From NCBI RefSeq assembly GCF_018294505.1, contig NC_057798.1, forward strand, positions 372,018,026 to 372,082,025: a DNA stretch of 64,000 nucleotides, in the 5' to 3' direction. The DNA is from Triticum aestivum (Eukaryota > Streptophyta > Magnoliopsida > Poales > Poaceae). Below are positions 12,366 to 24,700 of the stretch, piece by piece. How positions within the stretch are numbered: position 1 is the first letter of the stretch; each line of letters opens with the position of its first letter. Below the pieces are notes generated by a model. The model saw only the letters and a list, made by a program, of their open reading frames with translations. It searched no databases and was not told where the DNA came from. A program made the translations under genes and the position numbers.

Positions 12366-12520
12366 TCCAGCGTTGGAGCTCGGATACATAGTCCGGCGTT
12401 GGAGCTCGGATACAGTCCGGCGTTGGAGCTCGGATACATAGTTCGGCGTTAGAGCTGGGAAGCAGTCCGACATTGGTGCTCGATACCTCGAATGCAGTCC
12501 GGCGTAGGAGCTCGGACACA
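12366..12520 (+). repeat. Short tandem repeat, about six degenerate units of 24-32 bp (unit 1)
   Basis: The unit is close to AGTCCGGCGTTGGAGCTCGG followed by ATAC. The first three copies are nearly identical and the last three diverge. The same array lies at 17349-17503 in unit 2. Confidence 0.75.
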
Positions 12521-12777
12521 AGAGGACGTTGCCACCCGGGAACGACTTCAAACCCGAGGCATGGCATAAAAATAACAAGGCATTGATAAAGGCCGTAAAC
12601 TTAAAGGGGCTCCTCGGATACCCAACGCGTAAACTCGTCGAATGCATTTCGGCGATCCTCAATATAGAAGATGAGAAGATTTGTTGAACCAGTTTTCAAG
12701 ACCGGCAACCGAAGATGAAGAACAGTTCGAAAGAATCGAGGAGCGTCCCTAACTTGAATACCGGTTCAGGGGGCTAC

Positions 12778-13153
12778 TGACGGTGTCCTGGACTAGGGGG
12801 TACTCAACGCGTCGTCTCCCAATCAGTTGGATTGGGCCGAGGACCCCCATGATCGTATACTCATGGGCCAGTCCGGACAGCTGCCGCATACAAGGAAGAA
12901 TCAACAAGACTTGGCGATCAAGACAAGGACTCCTCCCCCACCGGCGTATTCGGCTAGGACTCTTGTTATCCTAGGCCTCTGGTGCATTATATAAACCGAG
13001 GCCAGGCTAGTCGATAGATACAACAACAATCATACCATAGGCTAGCTTTTAGGGTTTAGCCTCCTTGATCTCGTGGTAGATCCACTCTTGTAAACATCCA
13101 CAATATCAATATCAATCAAGCAAGACGTAGGGTTTTACCTCCATCAAGAGGGC
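12778..13153 (+). repeat. LTR-B, 3' end deleted (376 bp left)
   Basis: Starts TGACGGTGTCCTGG. It matches LTR-B' (17761-18242) until AGAGGGC, then jumps straight into internal sequence (CTCGACTGCAGG). The last roughly 105 bp of LTR, the primer-binding site and the first 50 bp of leader are missing. The bases GGC are common to both sides of the junction. Confidence 0.85.
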
Positions 13154-16100
13154 TCGACTGCAGGTCAACTGCGACGTCGGCTTCTTCGTCACCAGCTCGA
13201 CTGGTCACCTTGGCTTGACCGAGGACTGCGGCCTACCTCCGATCGTCATGTTCGGATGAAGGCTTCATCAACACCAACTCCGATCTCTATCAAGATAATG
13301 GAGGAGTCATCAATGGAGCTCGGGGGCTCAACGTCAACATTGCCCTCAGGCGACCATGCTGTTTTTCTGGACAGCGAACTTGTATCCGCTGCCACCGCCT
13401 CCTCGAGTGTCGCTTAAACGATTACTTCAGTGGAATTATGCGGAATTAAGTCTACAACAACCCTGCAAAAATTTCGTCGAGTTCCGATGGAGGAATCTCC
13501 GGCAATCTCCGATATACCGGAGCCCTGTTGAATCTGGACGAGAATCCGGACGAGTTTAGGACGTGGTGTCCGGCATCTAGCTCGGATGTCCTTTGGAAGA
13601 TCCAACCGTTGATTTGCTGCGGAATTACCATATCTACCACCTGCCAAAACTTCAACTCGATCCGACCGTCCAAACTCCAGGAAACTTCCTATTAGTGCAT
13701 CACTTTTTGGATCTACTTTCTGCGCGAGAACAAATCCGACCCGAATTCATCTTCTTTATGAACGGGATCTCGGACATCCTTTTTGAAGGAAGTTTTTGTA
13801 TGGGGTGTTGTGTTTTATTCTCAAACACATCCCGGTAGTATTAAAGTATTCTTGCAATACGAACTTCACTGTCGCGCCGGTGTCAAACCAGCCCGACAAC
13901 ATCACTCCACGGCGGCCGACCTGCGTTAGACACGTCGTCGCTTTGTGGAGCCGAGCTCAATTTCTTCGGATCATCATCTCGGCAAGCCGAACGAGAGTCC
14001 GGCATCGCGAAGGATAAATCATCACCAACATCGCCGCCCCACGGATTACACGGAGCAGGCATACCGGCATTGCTACACGGTCGCTTCATCAAGCCGGCAT
14101 CGACCACGTCACGACCTGCATCGGCAGGGCCGCGATATTGCTTCTTCAAGCTGGTGTCCATCACGCCGACCTACTTCGATATCTCGGCTGGACCGGGGGC
14201 TTCGCCATCTCTTCATCAACCTACTCCGGACACTTCGGCGTCACTAGCCGACTAGGCAATGGGTGCGCGGATCGAGTCCCAATTTTGGGAGTCACCTTCC
14301 TTCGGATTGCTACAACAAATAAACCAGGTGCTGTTAATCCTAGTATTTCTTTTTTGCTTGTTTGGGTTAATTTTTCCCAAGGAATTATTACTCTGGTTAG
14401 TCCATCATATGTACACAGGTCTATCAAATACTGGCCGCATTATCGACGGTCGCATGATAGTTCGGTCAGTTGCCGTACATAGTCCGGCGAACGCCGCATC
14501 CGGAACTCGGACCGACCTGTGAATCCAGGCTTTGCCACGCCTTTATTGCATTACGCCGACGACCTGCATCGACATCGACTTCGGCGCCAGGCCATATTTC
14601 TTTTACTACTCACTTTGCATAAATTATTTATTATCCAACATTTTTTTTAATTCCTATTATTACTATTATCCCCGGTCTGCACTATTTTTTGTGCACAGGA
14701 AAATGATCCAGCCGGACTATATCCTTTGACGTCACCTCGGCTGGACGGGGGGCTTCGTCAACACTTTATTACCCCATGACGGGGACTTCGGCATCACTCT
14801 GACGTCCTGCATTGACCGTGCTATGTCACCACTTCAGAGTGCCAAGCTCCTTGCTCCGCCACCTCGGGACCGGCTTGGGGATGGAACCTTGTCCCGCATC
14901 AAGCTTGGACTGCGTCGTCAATACCGAACACATTAACCAGCTAAGTTGCCTTTATGCTCAAAGTTTTAAATTTCTAACTTGTGTTCGATTCGACCAAGAA
15001 TTATACTTTTTTGTAAAAAAGTTGCTTGTACAAATTTTCCTTGTCGAAACTTTGTTCGCACACACTTGACGCGCTACCCGCGCTCATTATACCTGGGGGC
15101 TTCTTTAACATAAGCTTATTAATACGGGCTTTATGCCCAACACATGTGTCACACTTCCGCATGTACCTTTTATTCACCATTATATGCATCGATATGACTT
15201 AAGTTTTGGCCAAGCTGGGTTGCCTGGCTCCTGTGCTTACCCCTACGTTCCCGATTGTTCGGCTAGGTGGTAAAGGGAGCACCTCTGTGATTGTTACTGC
15301 CGGGTCAGCCGGATGTGTACCTCACACTAGGTGAAGCCGAAAGCTAGCGTTCTTAAGGGAATACTCGGTCGGTGGACTAAAAGATGATTTCTTACCTATT
15401 TATTTATCTGCCCCCAGATGTTTTTCTGCTTTTTTCGCAGTCCGGACATGCACTTTAGGGCATGCCACCCCCAGAGGAAAGGAACCCTTAATGGAACTAT
15501 TCTCCCTGGAAGATGTTGCTTACTACCCATGTAATATAACATAACTAGTTGGGCACTTGTCTGATAAAACACTAATGACCCCTACGCCTGGTCTCCATGC
15601 ATACCCCGGTTGTTTCATAACCGAGAAGGTATTCGGACACACTCCGGACTCTAGGGTCCCGAGGTCAAAACGAAAAGGTCGGCAAAGACAAACGATCTAC
15701 AATCCGGCTAGAAGGCATTCTACATGTCACTTTACATTTTATAGTCAACTTTTACCCAAGTCGTTTGGGGGCTCTTATGTTTATTTGAGCCGTTTCATAC
15801 TAAGTGTTTTTCTTCTTAGTCGTTGCAAAGTTAAAGCACGGCAGAAGCACCTTTTTTTCTAAAGTCCAATTTTCGGATTGGCACCGAACACTTGATCTAG
15901 TTCGGACATTAATCTTTTGAATAAGTTTTTTGGCTTTTCGAGCCCATGGCACTTTTAAACTATTTGTGTGTTTTCAACACAAGTCTCACAGTGCAACGCC
16001 GGACACCTTTTGAGATTCGGCAAAAACATTCTCGGATATTGCTATATATGCATCAGTTTTAAATTGTGTCTTCGGTCAATAGTTGGGTTGCCCGGCTCCC

Positions 16101-17760
16101 GCACTTGCCTCCTACGTTCCGCTTTGTTCGGCTAGGTGTGCAAAGGGAGAACTACTGCGATTGTGCTTCCAGCTCGCATGGTCAAGCACCTCAGTGGAGA
16201 AAGCCGAAAACTGACTGTCACAATAGGTGTAAACTGGTCAGCGATCCGATGACTACAATAAATGATGGGCCATTCATTGGCCGAAGTGTTTCCGGCTTGA
16301 CCTCGACTGTCACCGAACACCATCGAGGGCTATTAACTGGCCTCCCAAACTAAATCCTCGATATTTTGCTCTTACATTGGAGCAGAGGTTTCATGATCAT
16401 GCTTAGCATGACAACCCAAAGAAAGGAACCGATAGCGGGACTATTTTCTTTGGAAGACACTTCTTCTGTTAAACAGTAATATAACATGTCTCTCCGCGTA
16501 CCTTTGTTTATAAAACCGTATGGCCAGATTGCCTTGTTTGTTGTAAATCTTTGCCCTTATAAAGGCTTTATAAAGTAGGACAAACACTCCTCGGCTATTG
16601 GCCGAGGAGGTGGAAGCCGATGGTCGGTCAACAAAGTTTTGTACAATGCGGATCCGAGCATTAATGACGTAAAGTACTTGGATACATAGAGTCATTATAC
16701 ATAATTTGTGATTTTACTATGGATGTCGATCCTTAATTCGGCCTCCCGTGCCCGCATTAAGGCTCGGGGGCTACTGGGCTTCGGGCTTATTATTTACAAA
16801 TATTAAAGGGGCACATTGATCCCTTGATCTGGTGTTGCCACCTGACCAGTCTCTCGGGGGCTACTGCATTGCTTGTTATATGCAGAAAATCTTAAGTGCA
16901 ATGCAGTTTCCGAGGAGATTTTGATCCTCAGGTTGGTCGGCCGCACCCAACCTGAGTCTCGAGGACTGAGCACGCCGCCTTTTGTGTCCCGAAGTATTCT
17001 GCCGAGCTAGGACTTGATCCTCAGACCGATTTTTGCAAATCAACCTGAGTCTCAGCGGCTACGGGGATCAACGGTCTTATGTCATCCTTCAGGTGCATCT
17101 CGGGTTTTAGACCGATACATACCTTGAGGGCTACTGGCTATATATCTCGTCAAAGAATAAATTACATCAATAAAAAACATTGACCAAAAATCAGCCCATG
17201 ACCGAGGTGCTTAACCACCTCAGAAGCAGTTCGACATATAGCTCGGATGCAAGTGGCTGGCTCCTTAGAGGGCATTTCTGGCATTAAGCTCGGTTAAACT
17301 CCTTCAAACTTCTTTGAACCAAGGTGATTTATGACACCTCGGATAAAGTCCGGCGTTGGAGCTCGGATACATAGTCCGGCGTTGGAGCTCGGATACAGTC
17401 TGGCGTTGGAGCTCGGATACATAGTCCGGCGTTAGAGCTGGGAAGCAGTCCGACATTGGTGCTCGATACCTCGAATGCAGTCCGGCGTAGGAGCTCGGAT
17501 GCAAGAGGACGTTGCCACCCGGGAACGACTTCAAACCCGAGGCATGGCATAAAAATAACAAGGCATTGATAAAGGACGTAAACTTAAAGGGGCTCCTCGG
17601 ATACCCAACGCGTAAACTCGTCGAATGCATTTCGGCGATCCTCAAGATAGAAGATGAGAAGATTTGTTGAACCAGTTTTCAAGACCGGCAACCGAAGATG
17701 AAGAACAGTTTGGAAGAATCGAGGAGCGTCCCTAACTTGAAGACCGGTTCAGGGGGCTAC
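13151..17760 (+). mobile_element. Non-autonomous internal region, tandem unit 2
   Basis: This is a direct repeat of 8000-12777, about 4.6 kb, near-identical by eye apart from scattered substitutions and the missing 195-bp segment. The deletion at its left end removed the primer-binding site and the ATG seen at 7998 in unit 1. No coding domain is recognised. Confidence 0.8.
17349..17503 (+). repeat. Short tandem repeat, about six degenerate units of 24-32 bp (unit 2)
   Basis: Same array as at 12366-12520 with a few substitutions, so it predates the duplication of the unit. Confidence 0.75.
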
Positions 17761-18242
17761 TGACGGTGTCCTGGACTAGGGGGTACTCAATGCGTCGTTT
17801 CCCGATCAGTTGGATTGGGCTGAGGACCCCCATGGCCGTATACTCATGGGCCAGTCCGGACAGCTGCCGCATACAAGGAAGAATCAACAAGACTTGGCGA
17901 TCAAGACAAGGACTCCTCCCCCACCGGCGTATTCGGCTAGGACTCTTGTTATCCTAGGCCTCTGGTGCATTATATAAACCGAGGCCAGGCTAGTCGATAG
18001 ATATACAACAACAATCATACCATAGGCTAGCTTCTAGGGTTTAGCCTCCTTGATCTCGTGGTAGATCTACTCTTGTAATATCCACATCATCAATATCAAC
18101 CAAGAAGGACGTAGGGTTTTACCTCCATCAAGAGGGCCCGAACCTGGGTGAAACATCGTGTCCCTTGCCTCCTGTTACCATTGATCCTAAGACGCACTGC
18201 TTGGGACCCCCTACCCGAGATCTGCCGGTTTTGACACCGACA
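17761..18242 (+). repeat. LTR-B', complete LTR of the non-autonomous relative (482 bp)
   Basis: Starts TGACGGTGTCCTGG and ends TTTTGACACCGACA, with a TATATAAACC box near 17970. The U3 half is unlike LTR-A but the last roughly 250 bp are shared with it. This is the right end of the tandem complex; the next base belongs to a different LTR relic. Confidence 0.85.
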
Positions 18243-19505
18243 AGGGGCAAGATAGCTTAAGAGTGGGATTTGCTCCTCCGACAATGGTAAGATATTCTTA
18301 GGGCCCTCTCGGTGTGAAGACATCCATCATTGTCTGGCCAGACACGGGTGACTTGCTCAGAGGGACGTCGGAACATGACAATGAGAAAGAACAAGAAAAC
18401 CGGTAACAAAGAGACCGGTATAGTGAGTATGAGAATGACTCAAGAGGATACCGATGTATCTCACATTGGGTTTTCTAAAGTATCGTGAAGCAAAAGGAAT
18501 AGCATATGATAACTAAAGGTTCACTCGAATATCATTCATGTGGATATAGGGTTAACATGGATGTCCACGAATTCGGTGTTTGATTATTGAACGAAAGGAA
18601 GTTTCGGTCATGTCTATATTTCACCGAACATGCAGGGTCACACACTTAAGATACTTTTGAAACGTTGAATAGTAGTTGATTTAGGATTATTGGAGGATAT
18701 CACTAGAAAAGTTTCAGAGATGACGGAGTTTTGTTTAGAGAGAATCGGAAGTGTTTCGGAGAAACCAGAGGTACTGGAAGAAAACCGAGTACAACTAGTG
18801 AGCCAAAAAAGTTTCCAAACGCACAGAAAATACACCGCATGGCCCAGGAAAGTTCTAGAAGGTTCCAGAACCCTCCTGGATGATCTGGAGGGGCACATGG
18901 GGCTTCCTACTTGGCTGGCCCAAGTGGGGAGCCCAAATAGGCCAATTGGGCTAACATGGTGGGTGGGGGGGGGGGGGAGTGGGCCGTCGCCCCCTTGTCT
19001 TGAGGGCCAAGTTGGGAGGGGGGCGCCAACCCTCCTTGGCTTGAGGGGCAAGTTGGGGGGCCGCCACCCCTAGGACTTTTGGTGGGGGCATGACCACCTA
19101 GCTCCTATATATGAGAGGGGACAACCCCTCCAAAGGCACCTCTTCAGGTGCAAGGGTTGCCCCCTTCTCGCTCCCATTCTTCACAATAGTTGATCCCTCT
19201 CGAAGGATTGCTCCTTCCTCCTCTTCTACTCCAGCATCGTCTAGCTCTGGACGGTGAAGCACTGTCAGATCAATGGTGTTGTATGTGTGCAATCCACACA
19301 GAGATCGTACGTTCAATTCTTGTTTGAGGGAACTGTTCGTGGGACGGATCGAGGGACTTCAAGATGATCTTCACCAGTAATTCTTTCGCTGCAACTCATT
19401 TGTTGGTCAAATCGTATCTGAACTTGTATGCACGATCTTCATAGTGATCCTGGAAATTAGATTTGTAGGACAATTTTTTTTGTTTTCTACTACGTTTCCC
19501 AAGAA
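18243..19505 (+). repeat. Copia-type LTR relic, left end truncated
   Basis: The layout resembles the Angela-type LTRs at low similarity: a GGGCCCTCTCGGTG block near 18300, a tract with repeated TTTCGGAGA-like phrases, TATATATGAGAGGGG near 19106, and the end TTCTACTACGTTTCCCAA near 19500. No internal domain follows. The homopolymer of 14 Gs near 18964 and the open frames here are not taken as genes. Confidence 0.55.
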
Positions 19506-21547
19506 GTATATAATAGTAAATGTGACTTAAAATCACCTTTTGTCATGTAATAATCGTAATTTGGCATTTTCTTTGTTAATTTAGGGGGGGGGGGGGGGTA
19601 AAAGCATATCTAAATGTTGTCAAGAAATACTAGAAATTGGTTAGGAGCCCTAATATTGGTATAGTGAGTTACGATTAAAAATTGTGAAGAATACAGGTAA
19701 GAGAAATAATGATCGTTCACTAAATTGACTATCTCCCCTAACATCCGATGCAAATATCCAAAAAAAAAACTTTTCTGGTGACCATGTGAAAACTTTACCA
19801 ATTCAATACTTTCCTGCACGTTAGTTTAAGATATATACCAATAAATGTAAATTAAAATCATCTTTTGTTGGTAATAATCATAATTTATTTTTTATCTAGC
19901 TATTTAAGAGGGAATGTTGTCATAAAGTACTAAAAATGGCCAATTGTCCTACAATTGCTACAATATGTCATGATAAAAAGAGAGCGGTGTGTTGGCTTCC
20001 GGGCTCAAATGAGCCCCGCCCGTGAATGGTAAATTCGGTGTACTAAAAGAAAATTCAAAAAATCCAAATTGTTCTGTGGTGAAAGATGCTTGAGTGTATG
20101 ATCTCTGTGCCAAATTTCAACTCACTCATACATGTGAGTAGCTCTCAGCAAAAAAGACAAATTTAGGATATATGAAAAAGTTTACTGTTTGTGCACTGTT
20201 CGGACCGATTTTCTTTTTTCCTTGATAGCTACTCAGATGTCCGAATGCGCTGAAAATTGGCATGGACCTCACACACTCAAATATCTTCAATGCAAGAAAA
20301 TCATTTTTTTAATTTTTAGTAGTTTTTTAAATACTGTTCACCAGTTGCAGATGAGCCCGGGCTTCGAATTGGATTTTCTTTGATGAAAATACAACTAACA
20401 GAAATTATCTTTCACCAAGTGGACTATCTCCCATAACATCCCATGAAAATAGCTACAACCCTTTTTCGGTGACCGCTAGATCATATTTCCACTTTAAAAT
20501 TTTCTTAGGCTTTGGTTTAACATTTTAATAAGGAATGTGTAGTACAATAACCATTTTTATCCAATAACATTTATTTAGCATTTTCTCCAGCTTTTTAGAA
20601 ATAATTATTTTAAAAAAATCTCAAAAAATCATAAAGCTTGGCATGGTGTCCTAATATTGGTACATGAGCTTCCATGTCCAATTTTATTATAGCTATCATC
20701 GAAATTTTATTAATTTCATCATGGTAATTTTGTTAATTCGACCATGGGTTTTATTGTAGAAACCCTCAAAATTTTATTTATTTAGAAACGGTAAATTTAT
20801 TAATTAGGTCATTGCGATTTAAATTTAGGTAGCATGGCAATTGTATTCCTTTAGACCATGGTGAGTTTATTAATTATACCGTGTTAGATTTACTGTTGGA
20901 GAATGCCAATTTTATTTTTGGTTCTGAAGGAAAATTTAGGCCCTTTGTTTACTCTAAATCATGGGGATTTTGTTATTATGTCTTAGTCACACGAGAAATG
21001 TGGATAGTTTTCCATCTCTTTTTTCCAAGATGGAAATGCAAAATACACACAATGGCAAAAATGTTTTCAATAGTGGTTTCATCTAACGTAATGGTAATTT
21101 AACATTTTTGGTCTCCAAAACACAACAATTTTTGTCACACACTTGCATTGTTCTTTTTGACACGGCAAATTCAGGTAATTTTGATTGATATATCATTGCA
21201 AATGAAAAATCATGGCAAATTCGCTATGTGCCCGTGCTCTGTTTTTATAGATTTTTTGTCATGGATCATGGCAACTTTTTATTTGTATATGACATGTGTG
21301 CCATGTCATTTTTTGTTGCACTTTACAAAAAAATTAGGTAAATTTGTATTTGCGACATGTCAAAATTTATGATTTTTTGGTTTTCACAAACCATGAAAAT
21401 TAGAGAATGTTTTATGTGTTTTTATTGGCAATTTGCAAATTGATGCTATGTATGATGGAAAATCTATTTTTTTGTTTTGGTGGCAAGTGTCTCTGTTTTA
21501 TTTATTTTTATTGGTTTTGGTTTTGACTTTTTTCCTGGCTGTTAGTA
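19506..21547. other. AT-rich unassigned DNA
   Basis: No gene, LTR or conserved domain seen. There is a second G run near 19585. From about 20680 to 21420 phrases such as CATGGTAATTTT, CATGGCAATT and CATGGCAAATTC recur with spacing of tens of bases on a poly-T/poly-A background, like a decayed satellite or subterminal repeat field. Confidence 0.5.
19983..20375. mobile_element. Possible fold-back/MITE-like element
   Basis: The left edge has GGCTTCCGGGCTCA, and the right edge, read on the minus strand, has GAAGCCCGGGCTCATC. These are imperfect inverted ends about 390 bp apart around an AT-rich centre without ORFs. No clear target-site duplication, so the class is open. Confidence 0.4.
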
Positions 21548-21552
21548 AAGAT

Positions 21553-21731
21553 TGTTGAATATGTGCACATGTACGTAGGTCTGGATCCTGTATGTAGTAC
21601 CTGTAGTATCTGTCTCCCTCTGTATGTACGTGTATCTTAGGAGACAAGATACCGGTCGCACCCCTTGTACCAATATATATGTGCCTAGTGCACGATCAAT
21701 CAATTATCGATGCACCAAATCATTCTCTACA
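21553..21731 (+). repeat. 5' LTR of short-LTR Copia (179 bp)
   Basis: TGTTGAATATG to ATTCTCTACA. It differs from the 3' LTR at 6 of 179 positions by my count, five of them transitions. It contains AATATATATGTGCC, a likely TATA region, near 21674. Confidence 0.93.
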
Positions 21732-21744
21732 TGGTATCAGAGCC
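21732..21744 (+). promoter_or_regulatory. Primer-binding site (initiator tRNA-Met)
   Basis: TGGTATCAGAGCC directly after the 5' LTR, the usual complement of the 3' end of initiator tRNA-Met in plant Copia elements. Confidence 0.85.
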
Positions 21745-24700
21745 GGCCACCGGCCTACAGAGAGTTCTACCCTCCTCAGGTGTCGCTGCCGTGGGACCCG
21801 GCCTTGCTCGCCGCACTGCACTCCGCCCCGTCACCGAGCTCCTATGGTGGCGGTGGTGACTGGTACATGGACTCGGGCGCCACTGCTCACATGACTGCTC
21901 ATCCCGGTAACCTCACGTCTGCCACTCTCGTTCATACTCCCACCCGTATCACCGTTGGTAACGGTTCCTCCCTACCCATTACTCACGTCGGTCATATGTC
22001 TTTTCCTTCTACTTCCACTCCTGTGCATATATCTAATGTTCTTGTGTCTCCTGACTTAGTCACTAATCTCGTTTCCGTTTGTCGCCTTGCTCGTGAGAAT
22101 CCTATAACTGTTGAATTTGAGGATATCGGTTTTTCTGTGAAGGACGCCCGTACACGGATGGTGCTCCACTGATGTGATAGCCCGGACGAGCTTTACCCAG
22201 TGCATCCCTCCGGCGCCACCACCACCCGTCGCCCCGCCGCCTTCGATGCCAGTGTCGATATTTGGCATGCACGTCTTGGTCATCCCAACTCCACCGTTAT
22301 GCGTCAGATTCTTCAGAGTTTTTCCTTCTCATGTAATAAGGTCGACGATCACACTTGTGAGGCTTGCCGTCTTGGCAAGCACGTTCGTCTTCCCTTTAGC
22401 GAGTCTACAAAGATTTCCACCTTTCCATTTCAGTTATTGCATAGTGATGTTTCGACGTCCCCGGTTGCTAGCAACACGGGCTATTTATACTATCTGGTGA
22501 TATTGGATGATTTTACTCATTATGTGTGGACCTTCCCTCTCCGTCGCAAGTCCGACGCTCTTGCCATACTCACCGCTTTTTATTCATATGTCACCACATA
22601 GTTCGGTTGTCCTATTCTTGCCTTGCAAACAGATAACGGCAAGGAGTTTGACAACGTCGCCGTCCGCAATTTAATTGCGTCTCACGGCACCATCTTTCGC
22701 CTCACCTGCCCCTACACGTCTCAGCAGAATGGTCGCGCCGAGCGCGTCCTTCGCACGCTGAATGACTGTGTCCGCATGTTGCTCTTCCACTCCTACGTGC
22801 CTCCTCGGTTCTGGCTGGACGCGCTCGCGACCGCCAGCCTACTCATTAACATTCGCCCCTGTCCTTCCCGCCAGCCTCTTCGGTGCGGTTCCATCTTATG
22901 ATGGTCTTTGCATTTTCGAATGTCTCTGTTATCCTAGTACCGCATCCACTGCTCCTCACAAACTCGCGCCCCGGTCCCTTCCTTGCATCTTTCTTGGCTA
23001 TCCTCCCAACACCAAAGATTACCGGAGCTATGATACAGTCTCCCACCGCGTTTTCACTTTGCGGCATGTGTACTTTGATGAGCTCGTGTTCTCGTTTCAG
23101 CAGGTATCGTCACCTTCAGAGTCTTCTGCGGCGCGGTTCGTTCCTGCCACCACCTCTGGCGGACCGCCCAGCCGTGCCCCGGGTCCGGCCCTGCCCGCGC
23201 TCCCCGCGCCAGCGGCCCCTGGCGCTATGGCTCCTGTCGCGGCCATCGACGCAGCGGCCTCCTTAGCCGCCCCCGCCGCGGCCCCTGTCGCCGTGGCACT
23301 CGTCGCGGCCCCTGTCGCGGCTCCCGTTGCCGCGGCCCCCTCGGCCGGCCCCTCTGCGGCTCTCGCGGCTTCCCACGACGCGGCTCCTGCCTCGGCCCCC
23401 GCCATGGCCCCTGTCACCGCGGCCCCCGCTGTGGCCCCCGTCATCGCGACTGCACCCCTCACCGGTGTGGTCACTCGGGCTCGGACTGGGACGTTGTGTC
23501 CCAGGACGCGCTACCCGTCGGACGAGTACACGTGCGCGGCTTCTACCTCGACACCATCCCCGCTCCCCACCCCCGCTCGCGCAGCCCTTCGGGATCCGAA
23601 CTGGCTAGCTGCGATGCGTGAGGAGTTTGACGCCCTGCAGCGCAACCGTACGTGGCATCTTGTCCCGCGGCCACCACGTGCCAATGTCATCACTGGCAAG
23701 TGGGTCTTCTGCCACAAGACTCGCCCTGACGGTTCTCTCGAGCGCTACAAGGCGCGTTGGGTGGTGCACGGCTTTCGCCAGCGCGCAGGCGTGGAGTTCA
23801 CCAACACCTTCGCCCTGGTAGTCAAACTGGGCACGATTCGTCCTGTTCTCCAGCTTGCTGTTTCTCGCACTTGGCCTGTCCACCAGCTCGATGTGTCTAA
23901 TGCTTTCTTGCATGGCCATCTCGATGAGCAGGTGTTCTGCCAGCAGCCGACTGGTTTCGTCGACACTGCCTATCCGGACCACGTGTGCTTGCTCCCCTGT
24001 TCTCTATACGGGTTGAAGCAGGTGCCTCGGGCCTGGTACTAGCGGATCGCGGCCTTCCACCAGCATCAGGGGTTCCGGTCCACACGGTCCGATGCCTCCC
24101 TGTTTGTCTACCACCAGGGCCCCGCCACCGCGTACCTCCTACTTTACGTCGACGACATCATCCTGACAGCGTCCTCACCAGCGCTTCTTTAGCAGATCAC
24201 AGCTCGCCTCGGCACCGAGTTCGCCCTCAAGGACTTGGGGGCTCTCCACTACTTCCTCGGCATCGAGGTCGTGCGCCGGGCTACTGGCTTCTTCCTGCAC
24301 CAGCAGAAGTACGCCTATGAGCTTTTGGAGCAAGGGGGCGTGCTTAACTGCAAGCCTGCTTCCACGCCTGTCGATACGAAGGCTAAGGTGTCCGCCGTCG
24401 AGGGCTCTCCGGCGTCCGACGCTCCCTTCTACCGCTCCATCGTCGATGCGCTTCAGTACCTCACACTAACGCATCCGAGCATTCGGTATGCTGTCCAGCA
24501 GGTGTGCCTTCACATGCATGCTCCTCGTGACACCCATTGGGCTCTCGTGAAACGTATACTTTGGTACATACGTGGCACCACAGCCATGGGTCTCACCCTG
24601 ACGGCCTCGCCGGACACCAGCCTTGTCGCCTACTCTGACGCCGACTGGGCTGCGTGTCCCGATACTCGACGCTCCACTTCCGGCTACTGTGTCTACCTCG

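Larger units (their letters stand above)
7951..12777 (+). mobile_element. Non-autonomous internal region, tandem unit 1
   Basis: About 4.8 kb with no retroelement coding domain that I can recognise. A short frame opens at the ATG 7998-8000 and stops near 8105; it may be a remnant of gag. About 9900-10570 matches the 3' non-coding part of the coding element (3650-4330). The whole unit recurs at 13151-17760. A segment of about 195 bp near 10660-10855 is missing from unit 2. The right end carries short tandem repeats and the GGGGGCTAC motif before the next LTR. Confidence 0.75.

Noticed and set aside
12366..12520. Could the spaced repeats be a CRISPR array?
   Set aside because: Units are contiguous, degenerate and without unique spacers, in a plant retroelement.
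18690..19073. 127-codon plus-strand frame near 18.7-19.1 kb
   Set aside because: Inside a Copia-type LTR relic, crosses a 14-G homopolymer, and has no known domain.
23097..23474. Minus-strand alanine-rich frame in the Copia element
   Set aside because: Shadow of the GCC-rich linker between integrase and RT.
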